NCBI RefSeq assembly: GCF_001051995.2
Contig: NZ_CP014646.1
Location: 620,001-684,000, forward strand
Source: Thauera humireducens
Lineage (GTDB): Bacteria > Pseudomonadota > Gammaproteobacteria > Burkholderiales > Rhodocyclaceae
Length of the DNA stretch: 64,000 bases
Direction of reading: 5' to 3'
Of the stretch, positions 51,156 to 61,257 are shown one piece after another (the stretch's first letter is position 1; each line of letters begins with the position of its first letter). The notes under the pieces are model-generated. The model made no database searches and was not told the origin of the DNA. It saw only the letters and a list, made by a program, of their open reading frames with translations. Position numbers and translations under genes: made by a program.

Positions 51156-52175
51156 TTGCGTCTTCTGCTCGCCCCCATGGAAGGTCTGCTCGATGACGTC
51201 TTGCGCGCGGTGCTCACCGCGTCAGGCGGATACGACTATGCAGTGACCGAGTTCGCGCGCGTGTCCGGCACGCTGCTGCCCGAACGCTTCTTCCGCCGTC
51301 TTTCTTCGGAGCTTCAGCAGGGCAGCCGAACCGTGGGAGGGACTCCGGTGCGGGTGCAACTGCTCGGCTCGGACCCGGCCTGCATGGGGGAGAATGCCGC
51401 GCGGCTCGCGGCGCTGGCGCCGGCGGGCATCGACCTCAACTTCGGCTGTCCGGCACCGACGGTGAATCGCCATCGTGGCGGCGCGGCCCTGCTCGATGAG
51501 CCGGAACTGCTCGGCCGCATCGCGGCAGCGGTGCGCCGCGCCGTTCCGCGACGGATTCCGCTGACGGCGAAGATGCGGCTTGGCATCAACGATCCGGGAC
51601 GTGCCGTCGAATGCGCCCAGGCGCTGGTCGATGGTGGTGCCGGGGGGCTGGTGGTGCATGCGCGCACCAAGGCCGACGGTTACCGGCCGCCGGCGCACTG
51701 GGAATGGGTGGCGCGCATCGCCGAAGCGGTCGCGGTGCCGGTGGTGGCCAACGGCGAAGTGTGGTCTGCGGCGGACTGGCAGCGTTGTCGGGCGGTGTCG
51801 GGCGCCGCCGACGTGATGCTGGGCCGTGGCGCGGTCGCCGATCCCTTTCTGGCCGCGCGTATCCGTGCCGGCCGGCTCGATGTGCCCGATGCCGACGAAC
51901 GTGCCCGCGAGTGGGCTGCCCTCCTGCCGCTGCTGGGCGATTTCCGCGACCGGGTGCTGCGCAAGGTCGAGCCACGGCATGCACCCGGCCGCATCAAGCA
52001 GTGGCTGCACCTGCTGGCGCGCAACTACCTGCAGGCTCAGCATCTGTTCGCGGCGATCCGCCCCCTGCGCACCTTGCCCGAGATCGAGTGCATGCTCGTG
52101 CTGCATGGCGTGCCGGCCGCCGCGGTCCGCCCAATGGCGCCGGCCAGGGCGCTGCGGTTGCTCGAAGCCGCCTGA
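51156..52175 (+). CDS. dusC: tRNA-dihydrouridine(16) synthase DusC
   Basis: DusC reduces U16 of tRNA with FMN and NADPH. This 339-residue protein begins [17 protein letters not shown] and has the catalytic C98 in [12 protein letters not shown], the FMN motif VVANGEVWS and LGRGAV. TTG 51156 is chosen because the usual N-terminus is present, the spacing from AGGAA (51143-51147) is correct, and it puts the active Cys at residue 98 as in E. coli DusC. An in-frame ATG at 51178 would remove part of the conserved loop. Confidence 0.9.
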   Translation: MRLLLAPMEGLLDDVLRAVLTASGGYDYAVTEFARVSGTLLPERFFRRLSSELQQGSRTVGGTPVRVQLLGSDPACMGENAARLAALAPAGIDLNFGCPAPTVNRHRGGAALLDEPELLGRIAAAVRRAVPRRIPLTAKMRLGINDPGRAVECAQALVDGGAGGLVVHARTKADGYRPPAHWEWVARIAEAVAVPVVANGEVWSAADWQRCRAVSGAADVMLGRGAVADPFLAARIRAGRLDVPDADERAREWAALLPLLGDFRDRVLRKVEPRHAPGRIKQWLHLLARNYLQAQHLFAAIRPLRTLPEIECMLVLHGVPAAAVRPMAPARALRLLEAA

Positions 52176-52205
52176 GCCCGCACGCCGCAACAGACTGGAT
52201 TCATC

Positions 52206-52907
52206 ATGAGCTACGCCAATTCCCGCATCCCGCAAAGCGCCCAGTCCGGCGTGCATGAGCGCCTCGAGGCGGTGGTGCGCAAACACCTTGCCGAGCCTTT
52301 CCGCAAACCGATCGCGCCCTATAACCGGGAAGCCTTCGATGCGGCCCTCGCAGACTGGAACCGCGCTGCGCCGCTGATCCTCGATGCCGGCTGCGGTGTC
52401 GGACACAGCACGATCCAGATCGCACGCGCCCATCCCGAGCACTGGGTGATCGGCGTCGATCAGTCACAGGACCGCCTCGAACGCAAGAAGCCCTATCCGG
52501 ATGCGCTGATGCCGCGCAACCTGGTGTTCGTGCGTGCGGATCTGGTCGATTTCTGGCGCCTGCTCGACGAGGCCGACCTGCGGCTCGCCCGGCACTACAT
52601 CCTGTATCCCAATCCCTGGCCCAAGATCGGCCATCTCGCCCGGCGCTGGCATGCCCACCCCGTGTTCCCCTTCATTCCGCGGCTGGGCGGCGTGCTGGAA
52701 TGCCGCAGCAACTGGGATGTCTATATGCACGAGATGGCCACCGCGCTGTCGATCGCGCTCGGGCACGACGTGCCCTGGGGCGCGTTCGAGGCCGAGGTGC
52801 CGCTGACACCGTTCGAGCGCAAGTACCGCGACTCGGGGCAGACCCTTTACCGGCTCACGCTCGACCTCGACGCTGCGCGCCCTGTGGCGCACCCGCGCGA
52901 GATTTGA
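52206..52907 (+). CDS. TrmB-like SAM-dependent methyltransferase
   Basis: This 233-residue Rossmann methyltransferase has motif I LDAGCGVGHST and the family segment YPNPWPKIGHLARRW, which resembles the PDPWPK(K/R)RH motif of TrmB, the tRNA G46 N7-methyltransferase. It starts 30 bases after dusC, so the pair looks like a small tRNA-modification cluster. Whether it is the main TrmB or a paralogue cannot be said from this window. Confidence 0.72.
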   Translation: MSYANSRIPQSAQSGVHERLEAVVRKHLAEPFRKPIAPYNREAFDAALADWNRAAPLILDAGCGVGHSTIQIARAHPEHWVIGVDQSQDRLERKKPYPDALMPRNLVFVRADLVDFWRLLDEADLRLARHYILYPNPWPKIGHLARRWHAHPVFPFIPRLGGVLECRSNWDVYMHEMATALSIALGHDVPWGAFEAEVPLTPFERKYRDSGQTLYRLTLDLDAARPVAHPREI

Positions 52908-52961
52908 CTTGCCGATCACCGTGGCTTGGGCCACCCTTCGTCCCATTTCCGGAGAACTGCC

Positions 52962-53690
<729 letters not shown>

Positions 53691-53703
53691 GGCCGGGCCA
53701 CGG

Positions 53704-53783
53704 CTTCCCTTGAGCGGATTGCGGCGCCCTCCGTGCCGCAGTCTCGCGCCCGTGCGTGACGAGGGGCGCGCGCTCAAGGGGAG
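53704..53783 (+). repeat. three-way-junction-like inverted repeat after the SEC-C gene
   Basis: A 10-bp outer stem (53707-53716 with 53771-53780, extendable to 13 pairs with one wobble) encloses two hairpins: TGCGGC/GCCGCA (53720-53725 with 53735-53740) and CGCGCCC/GGGCGCG (53745-53751 with 53764-53770). The second hairpin abuts the outer stem with no spacer, so the two could stack. It lies 13 bases after the SEC-C gene stop and may be a terminator or a mobile palindromic element. No strong T-run follows. Confidence 0.6.
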
Positions 53784-53857
53784 GACTGTCGTGCAATGAC
53801 AGTTCTATTGCTGAAATATTGTCCGCAAACGATTGATCGAAAAGCGCTTTCCGTCTC

Positions 53858-53885
53858 TTGCAGGCGCCGTGCGAGCCGCTAGAAT
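53858..53885 (+). promoter_or_regulatory. sigma-70-type promoter of the YkgJ gene
   Basis: TTGCAG (53858-53863), a 16-base spacer and TAGAAT (53880-53885), 42 bases before the ATG. Both hexamers are one or two bases from the consensus. Confidence 0.55.
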
Positions 53886-53927
53886 GCGCGCCGAACCCGG
53901 TCCTGCAACCTGCTCCAGAAAGCGCTC

Positions 53928-54302
53928 ATGGAAGACCCGAATCCCTGCATCAGTTGTGGCATCTGCTGCACCCACTTCCGTATCTCCTTCTACTGGGCCG
54001 AGGCAGACGACGCACCCGGGGGATTCGTGCCCGCAGGCATGACCGAGAAGCTCAACCACACGATGCGCTGCATGAAGGGAAGCAACGAGGTGCCGCGCCG
54101 CTGTTCGGCGCTGTCGGGCAAGGTGGGCGAGCAGGTTGCGTGCACCATCTACGAGAACCGTCCCACGCCCTGTCGCGAGTTCCCGGTGTATTTCGAGGAT
54201 GGCTCGCCCAATCCGAAATGTGACGAACTGCGCGCGACGATCGGCTTGCCGCCGCTGCCCCGTTCTCCGCTGCCCAACGCGCCGCTGCCGCAGGCCGCCT
54301 GA
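53928..54302 (+). CDS. YkgJ family cysteine-cluster protein
   Basis: This 124-residue protein has the CxxCGxCC cluster (CISCGICC near residues 7-14) and further cysteines (MRCMKG, RRCSALSG, ACTIYENRPTPCREFP) of the YkgJ/zinc- or iron-binding family (PF03692). Function unknown. It starts at ATG 53928 and is transcribed alone. The end is Pro-rich. Confidence 0.87.
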   Translation: MEDPNPCISCGICCTHFRISFYWAEADDAPGGFVPAGMTEKLNHTMRCMKGSNEVPRRCSALSGKVGEQVACTIYENRPTPCREFPVYFEDGSPNPKCDELRATIGLPPLPRSPLPNAPLPQAA

Positions 54303-54323
54303 GCGTCGCCCGTCTGCCCACCT

Positions 54324-55232
54324 TCAGCGCGGATAGCCGACCGCACGCAACACCGCCAGCGGACCCTCGGCGCGCAATCTCTCGATCTGCGCCGGGCTGC
54401 GCACGAACAGCGATCCGGCGTAGCCCAGCGCGTTCACCGAGACGTCCTGCCATTTCTCGAACTGGCGGGGCACGACCAGAAGCCACTGGCGGCTTGCCAG
54501 CAGGTTGTAGGGTGGCATCGGGTTGGCGTTCGATGGCAGCGAGAGGGCGCGGCAGGCGCTTTCGAAGGTCAGCTGCAGCTGCCTGCCCGCCTGCGGCGCG
54601 TCGCACCAGTCGATGTCGGCCAGGCTCATGAAGGCGTGCTGCCAAGGCAGTTCTGCCCTGGTCTGCGCCTCGGCGGTCTGCTGGCTGTCCAGTCCGCTGC
54701 TGAAGGTCGCAAAACCATCGTCAGCGCGCAGGGCTGCTTCGGGTACCCACTGCAGATGCTTGTGCGGCTGGCTTGCGCCGGCGACGCTGCCGCCGTTGTA
54801 GAAACCGAGCCCCCCTTGTGCGGCGAGCACGGTCGCCAGGGCGCGAAAATCATCCTTCGTCAGCGGCGCCGTCTGCGCCTCGAACGCCCGTGTCACGATC
54901 AGCAGGTGATGGTCGATCACCGGAAACTTGTTGAGCACGACGAAGTGCTGCGCGCCCAGTCGGCTGACCGTCAGTGCGGGCTCGGGGGGCAGGAAGGGAT
55001 TGAAGTCCGGCCGCCGGCGGGTGACCGTGTCCACGCGGGCGCGATCCTTGAGGGCAAGCGAGGACACCCAGCGAACCGAGAAACTGAAGCCACGATCGGT
55101 GAGTGTCGTGCTTTCGGTTTCGATCGGCTGCAGTGCGCCGGTGGCCAGCGCATTGCGGATCGTCTTCTCGGAGAGGTCGAGCAGCGCGTTGCTGCGGCAG
55201 TCGAGCGGGGCGGTAGCGGAGAAGCTGTTCAT
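54324..55232 (-). CDS. ATP adenylyltransferase / Ap4A phosphorylase-like protein
   Basis: This 302-residue protein has a HIT-like HxHxQ motif (H157 and H159 in SQPHKHLQW) preceded by NGGSVAGA and FVVLNKFPVIDHHLLIVTR, the layout of Apa1/2-type Ap4A phosphorylases that split Ap4A into ATP and ADP using phosphate. The active His is conserved. ATG 55232 is preferred over a longer open frame (to 55640) that overlaps the divergent gene. The C-terminus (FVRSPAQIERLRAEGPLAVLRAVGYPR) is typical. Confidence 0.85.
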   Translation of the reverse strand: MNSFSATAPLDCRSNALLDLSEKTIRNALATGALQPIETESTTLTDRGFSFSVRWVSSLALKDRARVDTVTRRRPDFNPFLPPEPALTVSRLGAQHFVVLNKFPVIDHHLLIVTRAFEAQTAPLTKDDFRALATVLAAQGGLGFYNGGSVAGASQPHKHLQWVPEAALRADDGFATFSSGLDSQQTAEAQTRAELPWQHAFMSLADIDWCDAPQAGRQLQLTFESACRALSLPSNANPMPPYNLLASRQWLLVVPRQFEKWQDVSVNALGYAGSLFVRSPAQIERLRAEGPLAVLRAVGYPR

Positions 55233-55328
55233 GGGCAGGCGGAACGGGCGACAATTCCCGGATTCTGACATGGCCACGCCCGTACGCATCGCATGCGGGT
55301 GGTGGCCGAACCCTTTGCGGAGCGCTTC

Positions 55329-55553
55329 ATGAGCATTTCCTTTGCCGTTCGCGGCGATCACATCCAGCTCGATCAACTGCTCAAGGCCGTCGGCCTGGTG
55401 GGCTCGGGCGGTGCCGCACATGCGATGGTCGAGGCGGGCGAGGTGCGGGTCGATGGGCAGGTCGAAAGCCGCAAGCGCGCCAAGCTGCGTCCGGGTCAGC
55501 GTGTCCAGTTCGGCGGCGAGGAGATCGTGCTCGTCGCCGGCGACGGCGCCTGA
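55329..55553 (+). CDS. RNA-binding S4-domain protein (YbcJ-like)
   Basis: This 74-residue protein consists of an S4 fold (IQLDQLLKAVGLVGSGGAAHAMVEAGEVRVDG) and KRAKLRPGQRVQF. Small S4 proteins of this kind (YbcJ/RqcP-like) bind structured RNA or the ribosome. ATG 55329 has a GGAGC RBS; an in-frame ATG at 55293 is further upstream and less likely. Divergent from the Apa gene with a 96-base gap. Confidence 0.83.
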   Translation: MSISFAVRGDHIQLDQLLKAVGLVGSGGAAHAMVEAGEVRVDGQVESRKRAKLRPGQRVQFGGEEIVLVAGDGA

Positions 55554-55579
55554 GGGAAAACGGCGCGAGATCGACGCCG

Positions 55580-57316
55580 TCAGGGCAGGAGCGGTTTCAT
55601 GGGGCGGCGGCTGTCGCGTGACAGCCGTTCCCAGATCCATCCGCCGGGCAGCTCCTTGCCGGTGACGAGATACTCGAGGGTGTGCTCGTTGGCGAGGTTG
55701 AGCGCCAGATCGTTCCGCGCGTGCCGGGTGCCGGCGAGCAGCAGCTCGTCGCCCGCTCGCAGCACCGTGCTGCCCGCGGGCATCAGGAGGTGATCGTCGT
55801 CATCGCGGTCCAGGTAGAGGACCTCGCAATCGAGCGCGCTGCTGCGGTCGGTGGGCGAACGCAGCAAGGTGTCGAGCGTCAGGTGCTCGCCCTGCATCAG
55901 GCGCCTGTGCAGGGCGGGTGACCGGGCCAGATTCACGCGCTCGCTCCACACCTCGGGCACGGTCCAGCCCAGGCGGCCGGCCAGGCGTTCGAGCTGGGCC
56001 GCGCACCAGGTTTCGTCGCGCAGGCGCACTTCGCGCAGGAAGGGGGCGAGCAAGGGCGTGCCGAGGATCGCGAGGCATTCGTGGGCGATGATCTCGCTCG
56101 GCAGCACGGTGATGTCGGACTCGAAGGCGTCGAACAGCGCCTGGTTGGCGGACTGGTTCTGGCGCAGGATCACGAACAGGCCGGGGTTCAGTTCGCGCGC
56201 GGTCACCGCGATCGACAGGTTGTCGACGTCGGAGCTTGTCCCGGCGACGATGCCGGTTGCCTGCAGCACGCCGGCTTCGCGGAGGGCGTCGGCGCCCGTG
56301 CCGTCGCCATGTATCCAGCGATGGGTGCCGTCGGGCAGCGGGTTGCGGTCGATGATCGTCACCGGCAGGTCCTCGGCGTCCATCGCGTCGACCATCGAGC
56401 GGCCGAAACGCCCATGGCCGCAGACGATCCAGTGGCCGCGGGGCGGATCGCGCCGGCGCTCTACGGTGCTGCCGGGCAGGCCGGCGAGCCAGCGGAGCAT
56501 TTGCGAGGCGGCCGGGGCATGCAGGGCGAGGGCGAGCGTTTCACCGAAGCGCTCGAAGGGGTTGATGATGTGGCGGGTGCCGAAGGACGCCATGTTGGCG
56601 GCGGTTTCCCGGTGCTCCGCGCGGCACAGTGCCGGCAGCTTCGGCGCCAGCAGGCGGGCGGCGATCGCGATGGCGAGGTTGGTGGCGTCCTGGTTTGTCA
56701 GGGCGATCACGCCTGCGCAGTGCGGGTGCGTCAGGCCAGCGTACTTCAGTGTCTCCGGGCTGGATGCGTCGGCGCACAGCGCCGGCACGTCGGCGGAGAA
56801 GCTGTGCAACTCGATCTCGCCAACCCTGGCTTCGTCGATCTCGATCACCACCGAGCGCAGCCCCATGCGCTCGAGCGCGCTGCAGATCAGGCGGCCGGTC
56901 TCGCCGTAGCCGCACACTAGGTAGAAGGGTTCCCGCAGCCGGCGCACGGCGCGCACGAAGCGCTGTGTGGCGATGGCCTGCTGCAGGCTGCGGTCGGAGA
57001 GCAGGCTGAACACCGAGCCGAGGGTATAGGCCCAGCCCACGACCGACAGGTAGATGCTGACGACGACCCAGAGGCGCTGCTCGTCGGAGAAGCTGTAGGG
57101 GATCTCGCCGAAGCCGATCGTGGTGGCGGTGTAGCTGATGAAGTAGAAGGCGTGGAAGAAGCTGAGGTACTGCACGTTGCCATGCTCGTCCTGGCCGGGC
57201 GCGAGCGTCAGCCCGAGCACGGATACCGACATCAGCACGATCAGCAGGATCAGCGGCGCGCGCAGGCGGCGCAGGATCATGAGGAAGATGCTGTGGTGGC
57301 GGGGCAGGGCTTGCAC
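55580..57316 (-). CDS. potassium channel with two TrkA-N/RCK-type NAD-binding domains
   Basis: This 578-residue protein has two membrane helices (about 20-38 and 86-106) around a pore loop with the filter TIGFGE (residues 66-71, compared with TVGYGD), followed by two TrkA-N Rossmann domains (FYLVCGYGETGRLI near 130, HWIVCGHGRFGRSM near 330) and TrkA-C-like tails. It should conduct K+ or Na+ under NAD(H)/ligand control. Start GTG 57316 is chosen to include PRHHSIFLMILRRLR; ATG 57280 is an alternative. The DUF6394 gene ends 26 bases upstream and is probably in the same operon. Confidence 0.82.
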   Translation of the reverse strand: MQALPRHHSIFLMILRRLRAPLILLIVLMSVSVLGLTLAPGQDEHGNVQYLSFFHAFYFISYTATTIGFGEIPYSFSDEQRLWVVVSIYLSVVGWAYTLGSVFSLLSDRSLQQAIATQRFVRAVRRLREPFYLVCGYGETGRLICSALERMGLRSVVIEIDEARVGEIELHSFSADVPALCADASSPETLKYAGLTHPHCAGVIALTNQDATNLAIAIAARLLAPKLPALCRAEHRETAANMASFGTRHIINPFERFGETLALALHAPAASQMLRWLAGLPGSTVERRRDPPRGHWIVCGHGRFGRSMVDAMDAEDLPVTIIDRNPLPDGTHRWIHGDGTGADALREAGVLQATGIVAGTSSDVDNLSIAVTARELNPGLFVILRQNQSANQALFDAFESDITVLPSEIIAHECLAILGTPLLAPFLREVRLRDETWCAAQLERLAGRLGWTVPEVWSERVNLARSPALHRRLMQGEHLTLDTLLRSPTDRSSALDCEVLYLDRDDDDHLLMPAGSTVLRAGDELLLAGTRHARNDLALNLANEHTLEYLVTGKELPGGWIWERLSRDSRRPMKPLLP

Positions 57317-57342
57317 GTCGGGGCCTTGTCGCGCGGCGGGGC

Positions 57343-57726
57343 TCAGCGGCGCTGCATGATCGTCTCGGCGATAAGGATGATCACCGAGACGATGTTGGCG
57401 AACAGCGCACCGCCTGAGAGCGAGACGATCCTGGACACCATCTCGGGACTCAGCCCCGCAGCCGAGACGTGTGCGGCATAACCCCACACCATGGCGGCTG
57501 CGATCAACTGCAGGTCGGCCACCAGGCTCGTCGAGAGGTGCACTGCGCCGATCTGCGTGCGGTCGCCGAACTTGAGCACGGTTGCGATCAGGCTGACGAC
57601 CAGGGCGGCGAACAGCTCATACACATCGTGGTGTGCCGGGTTGTCGATGTCGCCGACGAAGAAGCCGAAGTTCAGCGTGGCGGCAAGGACGATGAAGAAA
57701 CCGAAGATGACTTTTTCGAGGTTCAT
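57343..57726 (-). CDS. DUF6394 small membrane protein
   Basis: This 127-residue protein has about four hydrophobic helices (VIFGFFIVLAATLNFGFFVG; YELFAALVVSLIATVLKFG; VADLQLIAAAMVWGYAAHV; ALFANIVSVIILIAETIM). It resembles DUF6394 proteins that accompany NAD-binding K+ channels. The operon position, 26 bases before the channel, suggests a regulatory or accessory subunit. No catalytic motif is visible. Confidence 0.68.
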   Translation of the reverse strand: MNLEKVIFGFFIVLAATLNFGFFVGDIDNPAHHDVYELFAALVVSLIATVLKFGDRTQIGAVHLSTSLVADLQLIAAAMVWGYAAHVSAAGLSPEMVSRIVSLSGGALFANIVSVIILIAETIMQRR

Positions 57727-57801
57727 GGCCTGGGTGTCCTCGGCGTGCAGCGCAGATGGGCGGTCGATGATCGGATTATGCGCGTGCCCACAGCGCTTGC
57801 G

Positions 57802-58200
57802 TCAGTCGTGGATGATGCCGTCGACGTAGTACCAGCGGCCGTCCTGCCGCAGGAAGCGGCTGGTCTCGTGGAGGCGGTGGGCGCGGCCGCCGACACGGTA
57901 GCGCGCGACGAACTCGACCTCCGCGGCGGGCGGTTCGCGACCGGCGATGGTGGCCGTTCGGCGGACCTCGAGCCCGATCCATTTCGGACGGGGCTCCTCG
58001 TCGAGCTCGAGGTTCGCCGGGCGCGTGTCCGGGTGCCAGGTGGCGAGCAGGTAGTCGCCGCGCTGCAGCACGAACGCCGTGTAGCGCGAGCGCATCAGTG
58101 TTCTTGCGTCGCCGGCGGGCGTCTGGCCAGCGATGATCGGTCCGCAACAGGCTTCGAGGGGGTGGCCGGAGCCGCAGGGGCAGGATGAGGCTGGTTTCAT
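57802..58200 (-). CDS. YchJ/UPF0225 family protein with SEC-C motif
   Basis: This 132-residue protein has the N-terminal [15 protein letters not shown] cysteine motif and the YchJ core ([42 protein letters not shown]). Family function is unknown. ATG 58200 starts [10 protein letters not shown]; a longer frame from 58245 adds a short extension. Divergent from acnB. Confidence 0.86.
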   Translation of the reverse strand: MKPASSCPCGSGHPLEACCGPIIAGQTPAGDARTLMRSRYTAFVLQRGDYLLATWHPDTRPANLELDEEPRPKWIGLEVRRTATIAGREPPAAEVEFVARYRVGGRAHRLHETSRFLRQDGRWYYVDGIIHD

Positions 58201-58404
58201 GAGATTAGGGTGGGGTGAGATGGGGTACGGGCACGTTGCCCGCACAAGGTGCGATGGTTCGTGCGCAGTATGCTTCCGGTCACATCCCGAAACGATACGC
58301 GCGTGTGACGAACCTGCACGCTGCAGGAGTAGAATTCAAAAGATTTTTTGCGCCCGCTTCCTTCGCGCGGGTGTTGCACTGCACCGCAAGTCTTATAAAA
58401 GACA

Positions 58405-58410
58405 TATAAT
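58405..58410 (+). promoter_or_regulatory. predicted -10 element of the acnB promoter
   Basis: A perfect TATAAT in a strikingly A/T-rich patch (58390-58412) lies 70 bases before the acnB start. A convincing -35 at 16-18 bases is not visible; TTGCAC at 58374-58379 is 25 bases upstream, too far. A transcription activator could compensate. Confidence 0.45.
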
Positions 58411-58480
58411 TCTTTCCGATTCGCGCGGGCGATCCCCGTGCGGAGCCCTGAACACCGCCACGAAAAGTGAGGAAGTCGCC

Positions 58481-61078
58481 GTGCTTGAAGCCTACCGTGC
58501 CCATGTCGCCGAACGTGCCGCCCTCGGCATCCCGCCGCTGCCGCTGAGCAAGCAGCAGGTCACCGAGCTGGTCGCTCTGCTGAAGAACCCCCCCGCTGGC
58601 GAGGAGGCTTTCCTCGTCGAGTTGCTGACCTATCGCGTGCCCGCCGGCGTGGACGACGCCGCCAAGGTCAAGGCCGAGTTCCTGGCCAAGGTCGCCAAGG
58701 GCGAAGAAGCCTGTGCCCTGGTGTCGCGCGCCAAGGCCACCGAGCTGCTCGGCACCATGCTGGGCGGCTTCAACATCAAGCCGATGATCGACCTGCTCGC
58801 CGACGCCGAAGTCGGTGCGGTCGCGGCTGAGGGCCTGAAGAAGACCCTGCTGATGTTCGACTACTTCCACGATGTCAAGGAACTGGCCGCTGCCGGCAAC
58901 GCCAACGCCAAGGCCGTCATGCAGTCGTGGGCCGACGCCGAGTGGTTCACCAGCCGCCCGGAAGTCCCGGCTTCGCAGAAGCTGACCGTGTTCAAGGTCA
59001 CCGGCGAGACCAACACCGACGACCTGTCGCCCGCGCCGGACGCCTGGTCGCGCCCCGACATCCCGCTGCACGCGCTGGCCATGCTCAAGAACCCGCGCCC
59101 GGGCATCGAGCCGGAAGAAGCCGGCGTGCGCGGCCCGGTCAAGTTCCTCGAAGACCTGCGTGCCAAGGGCAACCTGGTCGCCTACGTCGGTGACGTGGTC
59201 GGTACCGGTTCGTCGCGCAAGTCCGCCACCAACTCGGTGCTGTGGTTCACCGGCGAGGACATCCCCTTCGTCCCGAACAAGCGCTTCGGCGGCGTGTGCC
59301 TGGGCTCCAAGATCGCCCCGATCTTCTTCAACACCATGGAAGACGCCGGCGCGCTGCCGATCGAGATCGACGCCGGTCAGATGGACATGGGCGACGAGAT
59401 CGAGCTCAAGGTCGATCACGCCTCCGGCAAGGTCACCGCGCTCAAGAACGGCGCCGTGATCGCCGAATCGCAGCTCAAGACCCTGGTGATCCTCGACGAA
59501 GTGCGCGCCGGTGGCCGCATCCCGCTGATCATTGGCCGTGGCCTCACCACCAAGGCGCGCGAAGCGCTGGGCCTGCCGCCCTCGACCCTGTTCCGCCTGC
59601 CGCAGGCGCCCGCCGACTCCGGCAAGGGCTTCTCGCTGGCGCAGAAGATGGTCGGCCGCGCCTGCGGCATGCCGGAAGGCCAGGGCATCCGTCCGGGCAC
59701 CTACTGCGAGCCCAAGATGACCACCGTCGGCTCGCAGGACACCACCGGCCCGATGACCCGTGACGAACTGAAAGACCTCGCCTGCCTCGGCTTCTCCGCC
59801 GATCTGGTGATGCAGTCCTTCTGCCACACCGCCGCCTACCCGAAGCTGGTCGACGTCAAGATGCACCGCGAGCTGCCGAGCTTCATCAGCACCCGCGGCG
59901 GCGTGTCCCTGCGTCCGGGCGACGGCGTCATCCACTCCTGGCTCAACCGCCTGCTGCTGCCCGATACCGTCGGCACCGGCGGCGACAGCCATACCCGCTT
60001 CCCGATCGGCATCTCCTTCCCGGCCGGCTCCGGCCTGGTGGCCTTTGCCGCCGCGACCGGCGTCATGCCGCTCGACATGCCGGAATCGGTGCTGGTGCGC
60101 TTCAAGGGCACGATGCAGCCGGGCGTCACCCTGCGCGATCTGGTCAACGCCATTCCGCTGTATGCGATCAAGGCCGGCCTGCTGACCGTCGAGAAGAAGG
60201 GCAAGAAGAACGTCTTCTCCGGCCGCATCCTCGAGATCGAAGGCTTGCCGGACCTGAAGGTCGAACAGGCTTTCGAGCTCACCGACGCCTCGGCCGAGCG
60301 CTCCGCCGCCGGCTGCACGGTCCACCTCAACAAGGCGCCGATCGTCGAGTACATGAACTCGAACATCACGCTGATGAAGTGGATGATCGCCAACGGCTAC
60401 GAAGACAAGCGCACCCTGGGCCGCCGCATCAAGGCCATGGAAGAGTGGATCGCCAACGGCGAACTGCTGAAGGGCGATGCCGACGCCGAGTACGCTGCGG
60501 TGATCGAGATCGACCTCGCCGACATCAAGGAGCCGATCGTTGCCTGCCCGAACGATCCGGACGACGTGAAGCTGCTGTCCGAAGTCGCCGGCGACAAGAT
60601 CGATGAAGTCTTCATCGGCTCGTGCATGACCAACATCGGTCACTTCCGCGCCGCGGGCAAGGTGCTGGACGGCAAGTCCGACATCCCGACCCGCCTGTGG
60701 ATCGCCCCGCCCACCAAGATGGACGCGATGATCCTCAACGAGGAAGGCTACTACGGCGTGCTTGGCAAGTCCGGCGCCCGCATGGAGATGCCGGGCTGCT
60801 CGCTGTGCATGGGCAACCAGGCGCAGATCCGCAAGGGCAGTACCGCGATGTCGACCTCGACGCGCAACTTCCCGAACCGCCTCGGCATCGACACCCGCGT
60901 CTATCTGGGTTCCGCCGAGCTGGCTGCGGTGTGCGCGCTGATGGGCAAGATCCCGACCGTGGCCGAGTACATGGCGCAGGTGGAAGTGGTGAACAAGAAG
61001 GCCGCCGACATCTACCGCTACATGAACTTCGACCAGATCGAGGAGTTCCGCAGTGTGGCGGACACCGTGACGGTCTGA
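58481..61078 (+). CDS. acnB: bifunctional aconitate hydratase 2 / 2-methylisocitrate dehydratase
   Basis: AcnB isomerises citrate and isocitrate in the TCA cycle, and in propionate metabolism acts on 2-methylisocitrate. The 865-residue enzyme has the N-terminal HEAT-like AcnB domain ([26 protein letters not shown]), the swivel domain and the [4Fe-4S] Cys motifs [10 protein letters not shown] and CSLCMGNQ. The start is GTG 58481 with GAGGAAG at 58469-58475; the open frame further upstream belongs to other sequence. It ends at a strong terminator. Confidence 0.95.
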   Translation: MLEAYRAHVAERAALGIPPLPLSKQQVTELVALLKNPPAGEEAFLVELLTYRVPAGVDDAAKVKAEFLAKVAKGEEACALVSRAKATELLGTMLGGFNIKPMIDLLADAEVGAVAAEGLKKTLLMFDYFHDVKELAAAGNANAKAVMQSWADAEWFTSRPEVPASQKLTVFKVTGETNTDDLSPAPDAWSRPDIPLHALAMLKNPRPGIEPEEAGVRGPVKFLEDLRAKGNLVAYVGDVVGTGSSRKSATNSVLWFTGEDIPFVPNKRFGGVCLGSKIAPIFFNTMEDAGALPIEIDAGQMDMGDEIELKVDHASGKVTALKNGAVIAESQLKTLVILDEVRAGGRIPLIIGRGLTTKAREALGLPPSTLFRLPQAPADSGKGFSLAQKMVGRACGMPEGQGIRPGTYCEPKMTTVGSQDTTGPMTRDELKDLACLGFSADLVMQSFCHTAAYPKLVDVKMHRELPSFISTRGGVSLRPGDGVIHSWLNRLLLPDTVGTGGDSHTRFPIGISFPAGSGLVAFAAATGVMPLDMPESVLVRFKGTMQPGVTLRDLVNAIPLYAIKAGLLTVEKKGKKNVFSGRILEIEGLPDLKVEQAFELTDASAERSAAGCTVHLNKAPIVEYMNSNITLMKWMIANGYEDKRTLGRRIKAMEEWIANGELLKGDADAEYAAVIEIDLADIKEPIVACPNDPDDVKLLSEVAGDKIDEVFIGSCMTNIGHFRAAGKVLDGKSDIPTRLWIAPPTKMDAMILNEEGYYGVLGKSGARMEMPGCSLCMGNQAQIRKGSTAMSTSTRNFPNRLGIDTRVYLGSAELAAVCALMGKIPTVAEYMAQVEVVNKKAADIYRYMNFDQIEEFRSVADTVTV

Positions 61079-61116
61079 TCCCAGCCTGACCGGTCCGGCT
61101 CGACCGGACCCCGACG

Positions 61117-61157
61117 ACGCCCCCGGTGCGCATCGTGCGCCCGGGGGCGTTGTCTTT
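61117..61157 (+). terminator. intrinsic terminator of acnB
   Basis: ACGCCCCCGG and CCGGGGGCGT (10 bp) extend into an inner GCGCA/TGCGC stem with a T bulge, and are followed by TGTCTTTT. A further 7-bp hairpin (GGTCCGG/CCGGACC, 61092-61110) precedes it. Confidence 0.9.
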
Positions 61158-61257
61158 TCTGCATCCACCGAACCCGATTGAGCGGTGTCACGGGCGCCGG
61201 TAACGGCTGGACGTGAGGCCATCGTTTATCATTCGGAAAAAATGACGACGCCCCTCC

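Noticed and set aside
58280..61222. 980-codon open frame antisense to acnB
   Set aside because: No family features; it mirrors acnB codon bias (GNC codons leave the complementary frame open). The acnB product is unmistakable.
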